Of a stretch of DNA of 64,000 nt, positions 25,296 to 36,000 are shown piece by piece. The notes under the pieces are model-generated. The model saw nothing but the letters and a program-made list of their open reading frames with translations, was not told where the DNA came from and ran no database searches. Origin of the DNA: Pithys albifrons albifrons (Eukaryota; Chordata; Aves; Passeriformes; Thamnophilidae); NCBI RefSeq assembly GCF_047495875.1, contig NC_092465.1:1480501-1544500 (forward strand), in the 5' to 3' direction. A program made the position numbers and the translations under genes. Every line of letters begins with the position of its first letter. The stretch's first letter is position 1.

Positions 25296-25632
25296 GGTAA
25301 AAAGAATAAAAAATAATAAAAGCTATAAATGTAAAAAGTAAATAAAAATAAAAATTAAAAATAAAAATTAAAATAAATAAAAATAAAATAAATAAAAATA
25401 AATAAAAATTAAAATAAAATAAAAATAAAAATAAATAAAAATAAAATAAAAATAAAAATAAATAAAAATAAAAATAAATAAAAATAAAATAAAAATAAAA
25501 ATAAATAAAAATAAAATAAAAATAAAGTAAAATAAAAATAAAAAATAAAAAATAAAAATAAAAATTAAAGTAAAATAAAAATAAAAAAATAAAAATAAAA
25601 ATAAAATAAATTAAAAAATAAAAATAAAAAGT
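25296..25632. repeat. A-rich AAAAT/AAATA low-complexity tract
   Basis: About 340 bases almost only of A and T, built from AAAAT and AAATAAAAT units, beginning about 35 bases after the truncated CR1 body. Striking in this GC-rich window. Confidence 0.95.
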
Positions 25633-25659
25633 AAATTCTGGGCATTTAAACTCCCAGAA

Positions 25660-25835
25660 CTTACAGAGCCACAGGGAAGTCCTGGGTTGTCCAGCCCTGG
25701 AGGGGTTTCAAAGCCCTGTGGATGTGGCACTCAGGGACACGGGGCAGGGGTGGCCCTGGCATTGCCCAGGGGATGGTTGGACTCGATGAGCTCTGAGGGT
25801 TTTTCCAACCTAAATAATTCCATAATTCCATGACT
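25660..25835 (+). mobile_element. CR1 3' end (second subfamily)
   Basis: GTCCAGCCCTGGAGGGGTTT, CCTGTGGATGTGGCACTCAG, GGTTGGACTCGATGAGCTCT and TTTCCAACCTAAATAATTCC form a standard CR1 end. Confidence 0.88.
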
Positions 25836-26989
25836 TTATGCATCCCACAGCACGAGCAGAAAGTCCCCTGAGGGACCCTGAGGGTCACTTTGAGTGCTGA
25901 GGGACCAGTTTCTTTCAGGATGAAGATGAAGGTGCAAAGAGTGGGATGCAAACAGGGAATGGGGCTGAGGGAAAAATCAGTAAGTGAAATATCCTTTAAC
26001 TCTGAATTCTGAGTGACTCCAAAGACTTCCCAAGGAGCAAGAAGTGCCCTGAAGTCCCACTGGCACTGGGAGAGGCTGAGGGTTCATGGAAGGGAGGAAT
26101 GCAGAGCTGTTCTCTCCCTCAGTCAGGCTCCAAAGCCCCTTCCCCTGGGAGGGATTGCAAGGGGAGAAAAGCCCCTTCCAGCAGCTCCTGCCCATCTCCT
26201 GGTCCTGCCCAAGGGGTGCTCTGGGTGGCAGCACAGCCAGCTGGGCCATATTGCTGTGCCAGGATGGACACTGTGCCACAGAAATGGTTCCACCTCTGCT
26301 GGTGTCTCTGAGTTTTGTTGTTCTCCTTCCAAAAGCCAGGGCAGAGCAACAGGGACAATTCATTCCCTGAGGGCTTTGTGCTTCCACTGACAAACGAGAT
26401 GTCTCTGCATCTCCTTTTCATTCCTTCTAATTCAGGAGCCCACAGGGGGTGGGAGAGAAGCAGGGAGAGAGAGAGGACAAAGCCCCCACTCAGAGCCAGG
26501 GCTGCTCCTCTCTGAAGGGGCTGTCACCAGGATGGGAGAACAAGGAGCAACTCACAAAGCCAATTAAACTTAAAAGAAATTGAGTTTTGTAGCTTCGTGA
26601 GAGGGAAAAAAAACAATCCCACATTCATTTAGTTGGTTTAAATATTTAGAAGAGTCAGACACTCAGGCCATACAACATTTTGGCAGGTGAAGCTGCTGCA
26701 GCCAATTCATAACGTGGCAGATGAAGCTGTCACTGGAGCTGACACTGCAAATTAAACCCTGAATTCCCTGAGCAGCCACCCCGGAGCAGCTGGACTGAGC
26801 CTGCCTGGCTGTGGATGTGGGGCTGGGCTGGGTGGCTCAGTGGGCTGGGAGAGCTTCCCCGTGAGAACCCTCTGCCCCAGTGTGGTCACCACAACCAGCC
26901 CTGCTCTGGCTGGAAGGGGACAAGGCTTGTCCCACAGCAGCATCTTCAGAGCAGGGTGTCCTTGGGCCCAGCAAAGGCAGAGCTGGGCA
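25836..26989. other. Non-repetitive intergenic sequence
   Basis: Nothing recognised. Confidence 0.4.
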
Positions 26990-27125
26990 TGGAATCAGGG
27001 AATGGGTTGGGTTGGGAAGGACTCAAAGCTCATCTGTCCCATGGGCAGGGGCACCTTCTGCTATGCCAGGTTGCTCCAAGCCCTGTCCAGCCTGGCCTGG
27101 GACACTCCCAGGGATGGGGAGCAAT
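26990..27125 (-). mobile_element. CR1 3' end
   Basis: GGGTTGGGTTGGGAAGGACT, then CCATGGGCAGGGGCACCTTC and CAGCCTGGCCTGGGACACTC. Lacks the usual terminal GAATCC repeat. Confidence 0.8.
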
Positions 27126-27879
27126 AATTGTATTTTCTGTGCTTCAAATAGCCAATAAGTACTAATTAATATTCCCTGTATTTCAGTCACACTTTGGCTT
27201 GAATCCTTCTCCGAAAATTCCACATGCAGGCTGAGAAGGAATGAAGGAACCTGGTGGTGCTTCCATGGATTGATTGTGCCCTCACAAATGCCCCCAGTGA
27301 TCCCCTCCCCATGGAAAGGGGGCTCCTCTCTGCACTCCCTTTTTAGACAGTTTTAATGGGCACTTAGTTTGGTTTTGGAATACAAGGGCACCACTGCCAG
27401 GAAACGGGCCCTGGATGCCCACAGTGGTCAGTGCCAGGTATTTTGCCCCAGTTCCCAGAGATGCCACCTGGATCTCTGTGGCTCCTGTGGGGATGAGCTG
27501 GAGCAGAAAGGGAAGGAAGACAACCTGGTTTGCAGCACACAGGAGGGCTTAGCCCTGTCTCGTTTGAAACTGAAAAATAACCTGCTGTGGTTCAGCCTCC
27601 AGGAGAGGATTAGAAACTGTCTGGGATACGGAGAAGGAAAATAAAAGATGAAGGGTCTTATGACAGAAGAAAAATGAACAATATGAAAATCCTCTATTGT
27701 CCATTCTCCGGGGGAGAGAAGGAGCCAATCTGAGCTTTCGGAGGCTTTTGGCTGCAAATAATGTAATTTCTCAGGCCTTTCACTGCCTGATCAGTGGGGG
27801 TGGAGTGTTTGTTTCAGGAGAATTGGGCACGGCCAGGACGGAGCGGGGAAGAAAAGCTCGGGCGAGGGGATGAGCGGGG
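27126..27879. other. Non-repetitive intergenic sequence
   Basis: No gene or repeat recognised. A 91-residue open frame at 27369-27644 resembles nothing I know. Confidence 0.4.
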
Positions 27880-28035
27880 AGAGGAGAATGGAGATGGTAT
27901 CGGGGCTGGCACAGGCTGGCCAGGCTGCCCGTGCTAATTAGCCGGAATTAGAGCCCCGCCGCAAACCCCCTCGGAAAGCCCATTACGGGCTCAATTAAAA
28001 CTCCCCGATCAGCAGCTCATTAGCACGTGGGCAGA
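27880..28035. promoter_or_regulatory. Possible conserved non-coding element with homeodomain-type sites
   Basis: Unique sequence with a 10-base palindrome GCTAATTAGC at 27933-27942, followed by GGAATTAG, TCAATTAAAAC and CTCATTAGCAC within 100 bases. The surroundings have more CpG than the intergenic background. Density of TAAT cores is the only evidence. Confidence 0.25.
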
Positions 28036-28121
28036 CACGGGGGTGAGGAAGGAGAGATCTGAAGAGCAGCAGAAGCAGAGCCAGCCCCGGCGCCTCCGGG
28101 CAGCGCTCGGCTGGAGCCCCC

Positions 28122-28580
28122 CGGGCAGGGGCAGGGGCAGGGAAAGGGGCAGGGAAAGGGGCAGGGAATGGGCATGGGCAGGGAAAGGGGCAGGGAAAGG
28201 GGCATGGGCATGGGCAGGGACACGGGCAGGGGCAGGGAAAGGGGCAGGGACAGGGACAGGGAAAGGGGCATGGGCAGGGACAGGGACACGGGCACAGGAA
28301 TGGGCACGGGAATGGACACGGGCATGGGCACTGGAATGGGCATGGGCTTGGGAATGGGCAGGAGAATGGGGGCACGGGCATGGACACGGGCATGAACAGA
28401 GGCATGGGCACAGACATGGACACTGGAATGGGAATGGGCACGGGAATGGGCACAGGCATGGGAACGGGAATGAGCACAGGAATGGGCATGGGCATGGGTA
28501 CAGGAATGAGCATGGGAATGGGCACAGGAATGGGCATGGGAATGAGCACAGGAATGGGCATGGGAATGGGCATGGGCACA
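28122..28580. repeat. Hexameric (GGGNNN)n array
   Basis: About 75 tandem hexamers such as GGGCAT, GGGAAT, GGGCAC, GGGACA and GGGAAA. GGG recurs roughly every six bases on plus, the spacing expected for three-tetrad G-quadruplexes with three-base loops. Confidence 0.93.
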
Positions 28581-28674
28581 CAGCTGCCTCCGGGATCAGG
28601 GCTCCAGCTTGGGGTCAGGGAGCTGAGACCCCTGGGAACCCCCAGCAGATCCACCCCAAGCCTGGCTTGGAGGG

Positions 28675-28835
28675 CAGAGAGGGCCAGCCTGTGCCCAGGG
28701 TTGGCTTTAGGCTCAGGTTGGCTCTGGGGGCAGAGAGGGCCAGCCCATGCCCGGGGCTGATTTCAGGCTCAGGTTGGCTCTGGGGGCAGAGAGGACCAGC
28801 CCATGCCCGGGGCTGATTTCAGGCTCAGGTTGGCT
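28675..28835. repeat. 56-bp tandem repeat, 3 copies
   Basis: GGGCCAGCC-type starts at 28681, 28737 and 28793. Units share CAGGCTCAGGTTGGCTCTGG. Confidence 0.93.
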
Positions 28836-29092
28836 TTGGTTTAACTTCGGGTCACGCGTCTCCTCCCCGTGTGTGCTCACCAGGTAGGACTTCCCACTAA
28901 GGGTGGGTTCCCCTGTTCCTCCTGCAGCCCCAGCTGTGGTTCAGGGATGGGGCAGGACCATCCCTGCCTTCCTCCTCCTCCTCCTCTTCCTCCCAGCTAC
29001 ATCACTATCTCCAAGGTCCCTTCAGGAAAGGCTGGACACCAATTCAGTCTTCCCATAAAATGTCAAGAGCATCCTGCAAATCCCCAGAGAAA

Positions 29093-29200
29093 TCATGGAA
29101 TGCTCAAGGTTGGAAAGGCCCTCTGAGGTCACCGAGCCCATCTGTGACCCCAACACCACCGTGGTCACCACCGACCCCTGACCCCAAGGGACAGTCATGG
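29093..29200 (-). mobile_element. CR1 3' end (second subfamily)
   Basis: ATCATGGAATGCTCAAGGTT, GGCCCTCTGAGGTCACCGAG, then CCCCAACACCACCGTGGTCA. Confidence 0.8.
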
Positions 29201-30359
29201 AGCCCAATCTTGACTTGCTCTTAAAAACTGCCTCGTGCTGGACCAGACCAGGATTTCTGCCCCCACTCTGTGATTCTGCTCCTGCTCTGCCAGAGGAGAG
29301 AACTGGAACCCCACCAAAGTCCTAAAACCTTGGGAGGGCTTCTCCAAACACTGGCAGAAGTGAGACAGGGGAGAGCAGGGACTTGTGCCAGTTTGGGGAG
29401 TTTTGAGATCCAGACTGGTGAGCACAGATGAGGGAGGGAAAACTTTCAGTAACCCAGAGGTTTCCAGCAGCAGCTTGTCCTGCCAGGCCAATAACCCAGC
29501 CCTGCCCTCCCTGCTGCTAAATTTAAAATTTGGAATGACCTTTGGGGCTGCTCCTCACCCAAAAAGATGCCAGAAATTTCCCTGTGGGGGGAAAGCCCAT
29601 CAGCCAAACTCTTGGGCCCATTTTCTCCCCTTTAAAAAGTGGTTCCATTAACACTCCTCCAGTTTTCCTCAGCCTTTAGGTCTGGAAAATTCCAGCAGAA
29701 TATTCTTATGGAAAATTCAGGATGGCCAGATATAACAGATATCCAAGGAAAGTCAGGCCACCTGGGGTTGACCATGACAAGTGTTTATGTTTTCCCACCA
29801 CAACTCATTTAAACATCCTGTCAGGCTCAGGAATCTGCTTTGCCAGAAATAACACTGATTTTTGAGTAAAATCCAATTGTTTTCAGGAATCTGCTTCATT
29901 TGGTAAAATCTTTCAAGCCCTGGAAACTCTTCAGAGTGACCTCCCTTAAAATACTCTAAAGAAGAAAAGCTGAGCTGGCTGGAGAACACTCTGAAGACAA
30001 ACAATTCTTGAATTTGTGGTTTTCCATCGTGTCTTATTGTCAGAAATGAACCCCAGCAGCTCCACAAGGGTGGCAGAAACTCCAGGATAAAGTGCCACAA
30101 GGTGCTGGAGGCTCTGCCAGGCAATGCAGTGAGACTGGCAGAGTTTCTGTGCCTTGCTCAGACACTTCTCCAACGGCCACACAAAGGGAAAAGGGCAATT
30201 CCAGCCGTGGAAACAGCTCGGTGGTTTCCCTGGCAATTGTCACTGTGCAAAGCCTTGGCCTTCCTGCCCAGTGACAGCAAATGTTGGGGCCTGGTCCATG
30301 AGGATCAGCCCAAGGGAAATCACACCCTCATTGACTGCACATCACAGGGACACATCCAG
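29201..30359. other. Non-repetitive intergenic sequence
   Basis: Nothing recognised. Confidence 0.4.
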
Positions 30360-30595
30360 GGAAATGGAGTTGCACCAAGGGATGTTTATCAGGTTGGATA
30401 TCAGGGAAATTCCTTCCTGGAAAGGGTTGTCCAGGCCTGGCACAGGGTGGAGTCCCCAGCCCTGGAGGGATTTGAAGTCTATGTTGATGTGACACTTGGG
30501 GACATGGGTTGGTGGTGGCCTTGGCAGTGCCAGGGGATGGTTGGCCATGATGACCTCAGAGAGCTTTTCCAACTCAAAGCATTCCGTGGTTTACT
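30360..30595 (+). mobile_element. CR1 3' end (second subfamily)
   Basis: GGGAAATTCCTTCCTGGAAA, CCCAGCCCTGGAGGGATTTG, TGATGTGACACTTGGGGACA and GAGCTTTTCCAACTCAAAGC. Single-copy form of the segment expanded at 21342. Confidence 0.88.
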
Positions 30596-31442
30596 ACAGC
30601 CCTGGGAGCATTCCTGAGTCCCAGGGGCTCCCTGGAAGCTTCTCAGGAGCCCTAAAAAGCACTAAATGGAATATTTGCATATAAATTAACAGCAAACCAC
30701 AACAGAATTTACATTAACTCGTCCCATTGGCCTCCCCAGCACTCTGAGAGCTGAGTTTGGCTCACAAACCCATCCTGAACATTCAGACCTCGATTTCCTT
30801 TTCCTCATTTCTTGTCATTCCTTGTATTTTTGGGCTCACTGCTCTGGCTGTGGCACCTCAGCACTGGGCAAACGAGCCCTGGGCTTTGGAGGGATGAGGA
30901 GGACCCTGTGGGGCACCACTCCAGCCTTTCCTCCTGGTCTCACCAGGGGAGGTGGAATGGAGCAGGGCAGGGAGCAGGTCTGTGGTGCCCTCATGGAATT
31001 CCTCAGGGATTCAAAGAACCCCTGGCTGCAGCAAACAGACAGATTGGTGGCAGCACACCCAGAAAACTCCCCTTTTCCAGGCAATCAGGATGCTCTGCAA
31101 AGACTTCCAGTAGCTCCCAAGCTCCTGTTGGACCTGCAGGGAGAAGGAAAAGACTGGAAGAGCTGGGTGTGGGGGGGAGGGTGGTTCTCATCTCTCAGGA
31201 CCTCACGTGGTGCCTTGGGACAACCAGCTCCTGGCTCTCAACCCAAAGCCAAGAGCTACTGAAGCGATTTCCCAACGCTGAGAGTGCCTGAGAGCTGCTG
31301 TGATGGGCACCATAAATCTCTGCAGGCACAGAGAGCAGAGCCAGGACCAGCAGCTCTGCTCTGCCAGCCCTGGGGCACACGCTGCTCCCACTGCTCCTGC
31401 AGGGACAGGGGCACGACTGGCTGGGGCACTCAGTGCCCTGGG
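30596..31442. other. Non-repetitive intergenic sequence
   Basis: Nothing recognised. Confidence 0.4.
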
Positions 31443-31862
31443 CTGGGGGACAGGGTGGGCATCGGGCACAGGGTGGGCTCCAGGGGCTGGGAGGGCTTTG
31501 CCAAGGTGGGCATCGGGCACAGGGTGGGCTCCATGGGCTGGGAGGGCTTTGCCAAGGTGGGCATCGGGCACAGGATGGGCTCCGTGGGCTGGGAGGGCTT
31601 TGCCAAGGTGGGCATTGGGCACAGGATGGGCTCCAGGGGCTGGGAGGGCTTTTCCAAGGTGGGCATCGGGCACAGGGTGGGCTCCAAGGGCTGGAAGGGC
31701 TTTGCCAAGGTGGGCATCGGGCACAGGATGGGCTCCGTGGGCTGGGAGGGCTTTGCCAAGGTGGGCATCAGGCACAGGGTGGGCTCCAGGGGCTGGGAGG
31801 GCTTTGCTAAGGAGGGCATTGGGCACAGGGTGGGCTCCAGGGGCTGGGAGGGCTTTGCCAAC
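31443..31862. repeat. 51-bp minisatellite, 8 copies
   Basis: Units start GTGGGCATCGGGCACAGGRT at 51-base steps and end GGGAGGGCTTTGCCAAG. In-frame period gives open frames on both strands; no gene is inferred. Confidence 0.95.
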
Positions 31863-31934
31863 CTCAGAGATCCTGGGATTCTGTGCTATTGCCAAGCACA
31901 GCAGTGAGACATCAGGGACCAGCCTGATTTCCAA

Positions 31935-32455
31935 CCCTCACCATGGCCCTCCATTAACACCCTAATCTCCAATAACTCATTCCAGAGGCTTGGCACCATC
32001 CCTGGAGGCCCTGGCACCATCCCTGGAGGCCGTGGCACCATCCCTGGAGGCCAACCCTCACCATGGCCCTCAGTTACACCCTAATATCCAGTAACTCATT
32101 CCAAGGGTTTGGCACCATCCCTGGGGCTGTGACACCATCCCTGAGGCCACAACACCGTCCCTGGGGCTGTGGCACCATCCCTGGGGGTTGTGGCACCATC
32201 CCTGGGGCCCTGGTACCATCCCTGGGGCTGTGACACCATCCCTCGGGCTGTGGCACCGTCCCTGAGGTCACAACACTGTCCCTGGGGGCTGTGGCTCTGT
32301 CTGTGGGGTTGTGGCACCGTCTCTGGGGCCATGGCACCATCCCTGGGTTGTGGAACCATCTCTGAGGCCATGGCACCAACCCTGGGGGCCCTGGTACCAT
32401 TCCTGGGGACATGGCACCATCCCTGGAGTCGTGGCACCATCCCTGGAGTCGTGGC
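31935..32455. repeat. Degenerate 18-20-bp repeat with a 115-base duplication
   Basis: GGCACCATCCCTGGGGCYGT-type units recur about 25 times. The leading segment CCAACCCTCACCATGGCCCT occurs at about 31937 and 32051. Confidence 0.88.
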
Positions 32456-32715
32456 ACACACAGAGCCCGAGGTGGCTTCTCCTGGAGATCACTGGGCTTG
32501 ATTAGTTCCCTCATTTCCTCAGTTATTAACATTAATGAAATTTTGCCCTCTAATAGCTGCAAAGCCATTGATTTTTAATTGGTCTGTTTGTGCCTTGAAT
32601 TGATGAATCTCCACTCCAGAGGAGGCCCAGCAGGGACAGCCATTTCTCATCTGCCAATTAACACAAAACCCAAACGAATCTCGTGAGGGACCTCCTGGAG
32701 CATCCCTGGCCCAGA
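32456..32715. other. Unremarkable intergenic sequence
   Basis: Nothing recognised. Confidence 0.4.
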
Positions 32716-32905
32716 CCCAGGGGGTCCTGGGATGGTTTGGGTGGGAAGGGACCTCAGAGCCCACCCAGTCCCACCCCCTGCCATGGGCAGGGACACCTCC
32801 CACCAACCCAGGGTGCTCCAGCCTGGCCTTGGACACTCCCAGGGATGGATCCAGGAGCAGCCACAGCTGCTCTGGCCAACCTGTGCCAGGGCCTGCCCAC
32901 CCCGT
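32716..32905 (-). mobile_element. CR1 3' end
   Basis: CTGGGATGGTTTGGGTGGGA to CCTGTGCCAGGGCCTGCCCA, with a small GATGGATCC insertion also seen at 20235 and 48140. Confidence 0.88.
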
Positions 32906-33418
32906 GGTTTGCACTTTTGAAAGAGCTTTGAGATCATTCAAAAATCTTATTTTCCCATTGAAAGGAAACTTATGAGTTGGAAAACAGAGTGAGCAAAGAG
33001 ATGGAAGACAGGAAATGTGTGGTCACAGTGAGTGTGAAGGAGCAGCTTCTGTTCATCCTTCAGTGACTGCAGAAGTCCAGTCTTGGTCTCATTAAAGTGT
33101 GAAGAGCTCACTGTGGTTGTTCAAGAGAGTTGGAAGTTATTTGTTTCTTTAGAAAACATTCTGGAGTGGAGTTCTGGCATTACAGAACTGCCCTTTCCAC
33201 AACTTCTGCTTTGCTGAGCTGCTTCTTCAAAAAAAAAACCCAAACAAAACCCAAACCAGCCAACCAAAGTCACCCCCAAACAGCCCAACAAACCCCCAAT
33301 ATCGTTTCCTGGCAGGTGCTGTCCTGGTGGGGCTTCAGCTCTTGCTGCTTTTTGAGCACATTTTAATGGACAAAACATGGTGGAAATCACCAGTTCCTGA
33401 CCAGTCTGTGCCCCTGAT
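32906..33418. other. Unremarkable intergenic sequence
   Basis: Nothing recognised. Confidence 0.4.
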
Positions 33419-34024
33419 GATTCCCAGCACATCCCTGGCGTTCCCAGCACATCCCTGGCGTTCCCAGCACATCCCTGGCATTCCCAGCAGTGTCCCTGGC
33501 ATTCCCAGCACATCCCTGCCGTTCCCAGCACATCCCTGCCGTTCCCAGCGGCATCCCTGCCATTCCCAGCGGCATCCCTGCCATTCCCAGCGGCATTCCT
33601 GACATTCCCAGCACATCCCTGCCATTCCCAGCGGCATTCCTGACATTCCCAGCACATCCCTGCCATTCCCAGCAGCACCCCTGCCATTCCCAGCAGCTTC
33701 CCTGCCATTCCCAGCACATCCCTGCCATTCCCAGCGGCTTCCCTGCCATTCCCAGCGGCTTCCCTGCCATTCCCAGCGGCTTCCCTGACATTCCCAGCGG
33801 CTTCCCTGACATTCCCAGCGGCTTCCCTGACATTCCCAGCGGCATCCCTGGCATTCCCAGCAGCATTCCTGCTATTCCCAGCACTCCTGGCATTCCCAGC
33901 ACATCCCTGCCATTCCCAGCAGCACCCCTGCCATTCCCAGCGGCATCCCTGGCATTCCCAGCACATCCCTGACATTCCCAGCACATCCCTGCCATTCCCA
34001 GCACATCCCTGCCATTCCCAGCAT
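33419..34024. repeat. 20-21-bp minisatellite, about 29 copies
   Basis: TTCCCAGCACATCCCTGCCA and TTCCCAGCGGCATCCCTGCC variants. Blocks of three to five identical variants (for example CGGCTTCCCTGACA at 33775-33840) point to recent local duplication. Confidence 0.95.
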
Positions 34025-34664
34025 GACTCTTGCTTTACCAAGGCACTTTACCCCTGAGCACTGTCCTGCTGCAATCCAGTGCCAGGGCATTTCTGGGGCA
34101 TTTCTGGGGCATTTCTGCCCCCCACCGGGAGCCCAAAGCCCAGCCCAGGGCAGAGCCCACCCGTGCCCAGCCTGGGGTGACTCTGCAAAGGCTGCTCAGC
34201 CCCGACCTCCTGGCTCAGCTCCTCAGGGGCACTTAAGGGCCAGACCTGGTGAGTGCCACGGAGCCATTTCCCAGCTGGCACTGCCCCTCTCAGCAGATGC
34301 TCCCCCGGGCTGGGCCTGGCAGGTGGATGTGGCTCTCCAGGAGGTCAGGGCTGCTCTGCCCCATCTCCCCAGGGCTTTTCACCTAATGCAAGGCTGGGCT
34401 CAGGCCAAGCCCAGCTCCTCAAGGGTTTTCCTGCAGAAAGCACAATACACTGAGTGCCACCTTGTACAGAGAAAGCCAAGGGGAAGAGGGAAAGGAGGTT
34501 TGCAAGAAACATCTACAGAAGCAGCTGCAGGTGCAGCCCTTTGTGGATAAAAAGGTTCATCTGGAGAAAATAATTTATAAAGAGCAGAGGAGGAAAGGGG
34601 GGAAACCACCCCATTGTTCTCCACATCTCTGGACAGGAGAAAACAGCCTTGAGTCCTATCAGGG
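34025..34664. other. Unremarkable intergenic sequence
   Basis: A GGGGCATTTCT triplet near 34090-34115. Otherwise nothing. Confidence 0.4.
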
Positions 34665-34775
34665 GAGGCTGAGGTTGGATATTGGGAAAAATCCCTGCCC
34701 AGGAAGGTGCCAGGCACTGAACAGGCTGCCCAGGGCACTGGTGGAGTCCCCAGCCCGGGGTGGGATCAGCTCCTG
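34665..34775 (+). mobile_element. Degraded CR1 fragment
   Basis: GAGGTTGGATATTGGGAAAA, CAGGCACTGAACAGGCTGCC and CACTGGTGGAGTCCCCAGCC parallel the CR1 ORF2 end and tail. Its own 3' terminus is not clear. Confidence 0.65.
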
Positions 34776-35089
34776 CCTGGGAAGGGCTCCAGAGCTGGCC
34801 CTGACATCACGTCTGGCCTAACCCAGCTTGTCAATATGTGCATTTTCCAAAACACTGGGAGAAGACCAACCCTTTCCCACGTGTCCCCTCAACCCCCACT
34901 CTGCTTTCCCTGCTCCTCCTCCTGCCTAAACCAGCACAGCAACATCTCCCCACGTTATAAACAAGAGGCATTCACCAAATTCTCAAACCTTGGCTGGGTG
35001 TTTTTGTCTTTTTTAATCCCATTTTTCAAATCCCCCCATAAGTGAGAGGAAAATATTTCAGCTTCCAAAGTTAGGGCTGGTTGGAGTCC
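34776..35089. other. Unremarkable intergenic sequence
   Basis: Nothing recognised. Confidence 0.35.
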
Positions 35090-35320
35090 TGCACAATCCA
35101 CAGAGAATCCCAGAATGGTTTGGCTGGAAGGGGCTTTAAATCCCATCCCATGGGCAGGGACACCTCCCACCAGCCCAGGTGGCTCCAGCCTGGCCTTGGA
35201 CACTCCCAGAGATCCAGGGGCAGCCACAGCTTCTCTGCCCAACCTGTGCCAGGGCCTGCCCACCCTCCCAGCAGGAATTTCTCCCCAGTATCCCATCCAG
35301 CCCTGCTGTTCTGTGAGCCT
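35090..35320 (-). mobile_element. CR1 3' end
   Basis: GAGAATCCCAGAATGGTTTG through the standard tail to CTCCCCAGTATCCCATCC. First of three same-orientation CR1 tails in a row. Confidence 0.9.
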
Positions 35321-35324
35321 TACA

Positions 35325-36000
35325 CAGAATCACAATCCCACACTGGGTTGGGTTGGAAGGGACATTCCTTAAAGATGCTCCAGTGCCACCCCTGCCATGG
35401 GCAGGGACACCTCCCACCAGCCCAGGGTGCTCCAGCCTGGCCTTGGACACTCCCAGGGATCCAGGGGCAGCCACAGCTGCTCTGCCCAACCTGTGCCAGG
35501 GCCTGCCCACCCTCCCAGCCACCAATTCCTTCCCAATACCCCCCCCAGCCCTGCCCTCTGCAGTGGGAAGCCATTCCCTGTGTCCTGTCCCTCCATCCCT
35601 TGTCCCAAGTCCTTCTCCAGAGGGACTGATTCTGATCCATGTTTGAGGCATCACTCAGAGCTCCTTGACCTGCTCATGGATAATGATTCCCATGGTCAGG
35701 CTGTAATTTAGAACCAAAATAGGGCAGGGAATGCCCGTGGGACTCAGATTTTACAGGGGTAAACCCATGGATTGATTTCATACAATCCCAGAAAGTTTGC
35801 GTTGCAGGGACCTCAAAGCCCACCCAGTGCCACCCCTGCCATAGGCAGGGACACCTCCCACCAGCCCAGCTGGCTCCAACCTGGCCTTGGACACTCCCAG
35901 GGATCCAGGGGCAGCCACAGCTTCTCTGCCCAACCTGTGCCAGGGCCTGCCCACCCTCTCAGCCACCAATTCCTGCCCCAAATCCCACCTGACAGCAAGA
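35325..36000 (-). mobile_element. Composite CR1 - spacer - CR1 unit, copy 1
   Basis: Left CR1 tail 35325-35620, a spacer of about 165 bases (35621-35790), and right CR1 tail 35785-36000, both tails minus. The left tail breaks off after CAAGTCCTTCTCCAG. The spacer contains CCATGTTTGAGGCATCACTC and AAACCCATGGATTGATTTCA. The same arrangement is at 57565-58228 and 60425-61010. Confidence 0.88.

Noticed and set aside
27369..27644. 91-residue frame with a Cys-rich stretch
   Set aside because: Only one short open frame, no recognised motif, no splice or promoter evidence.
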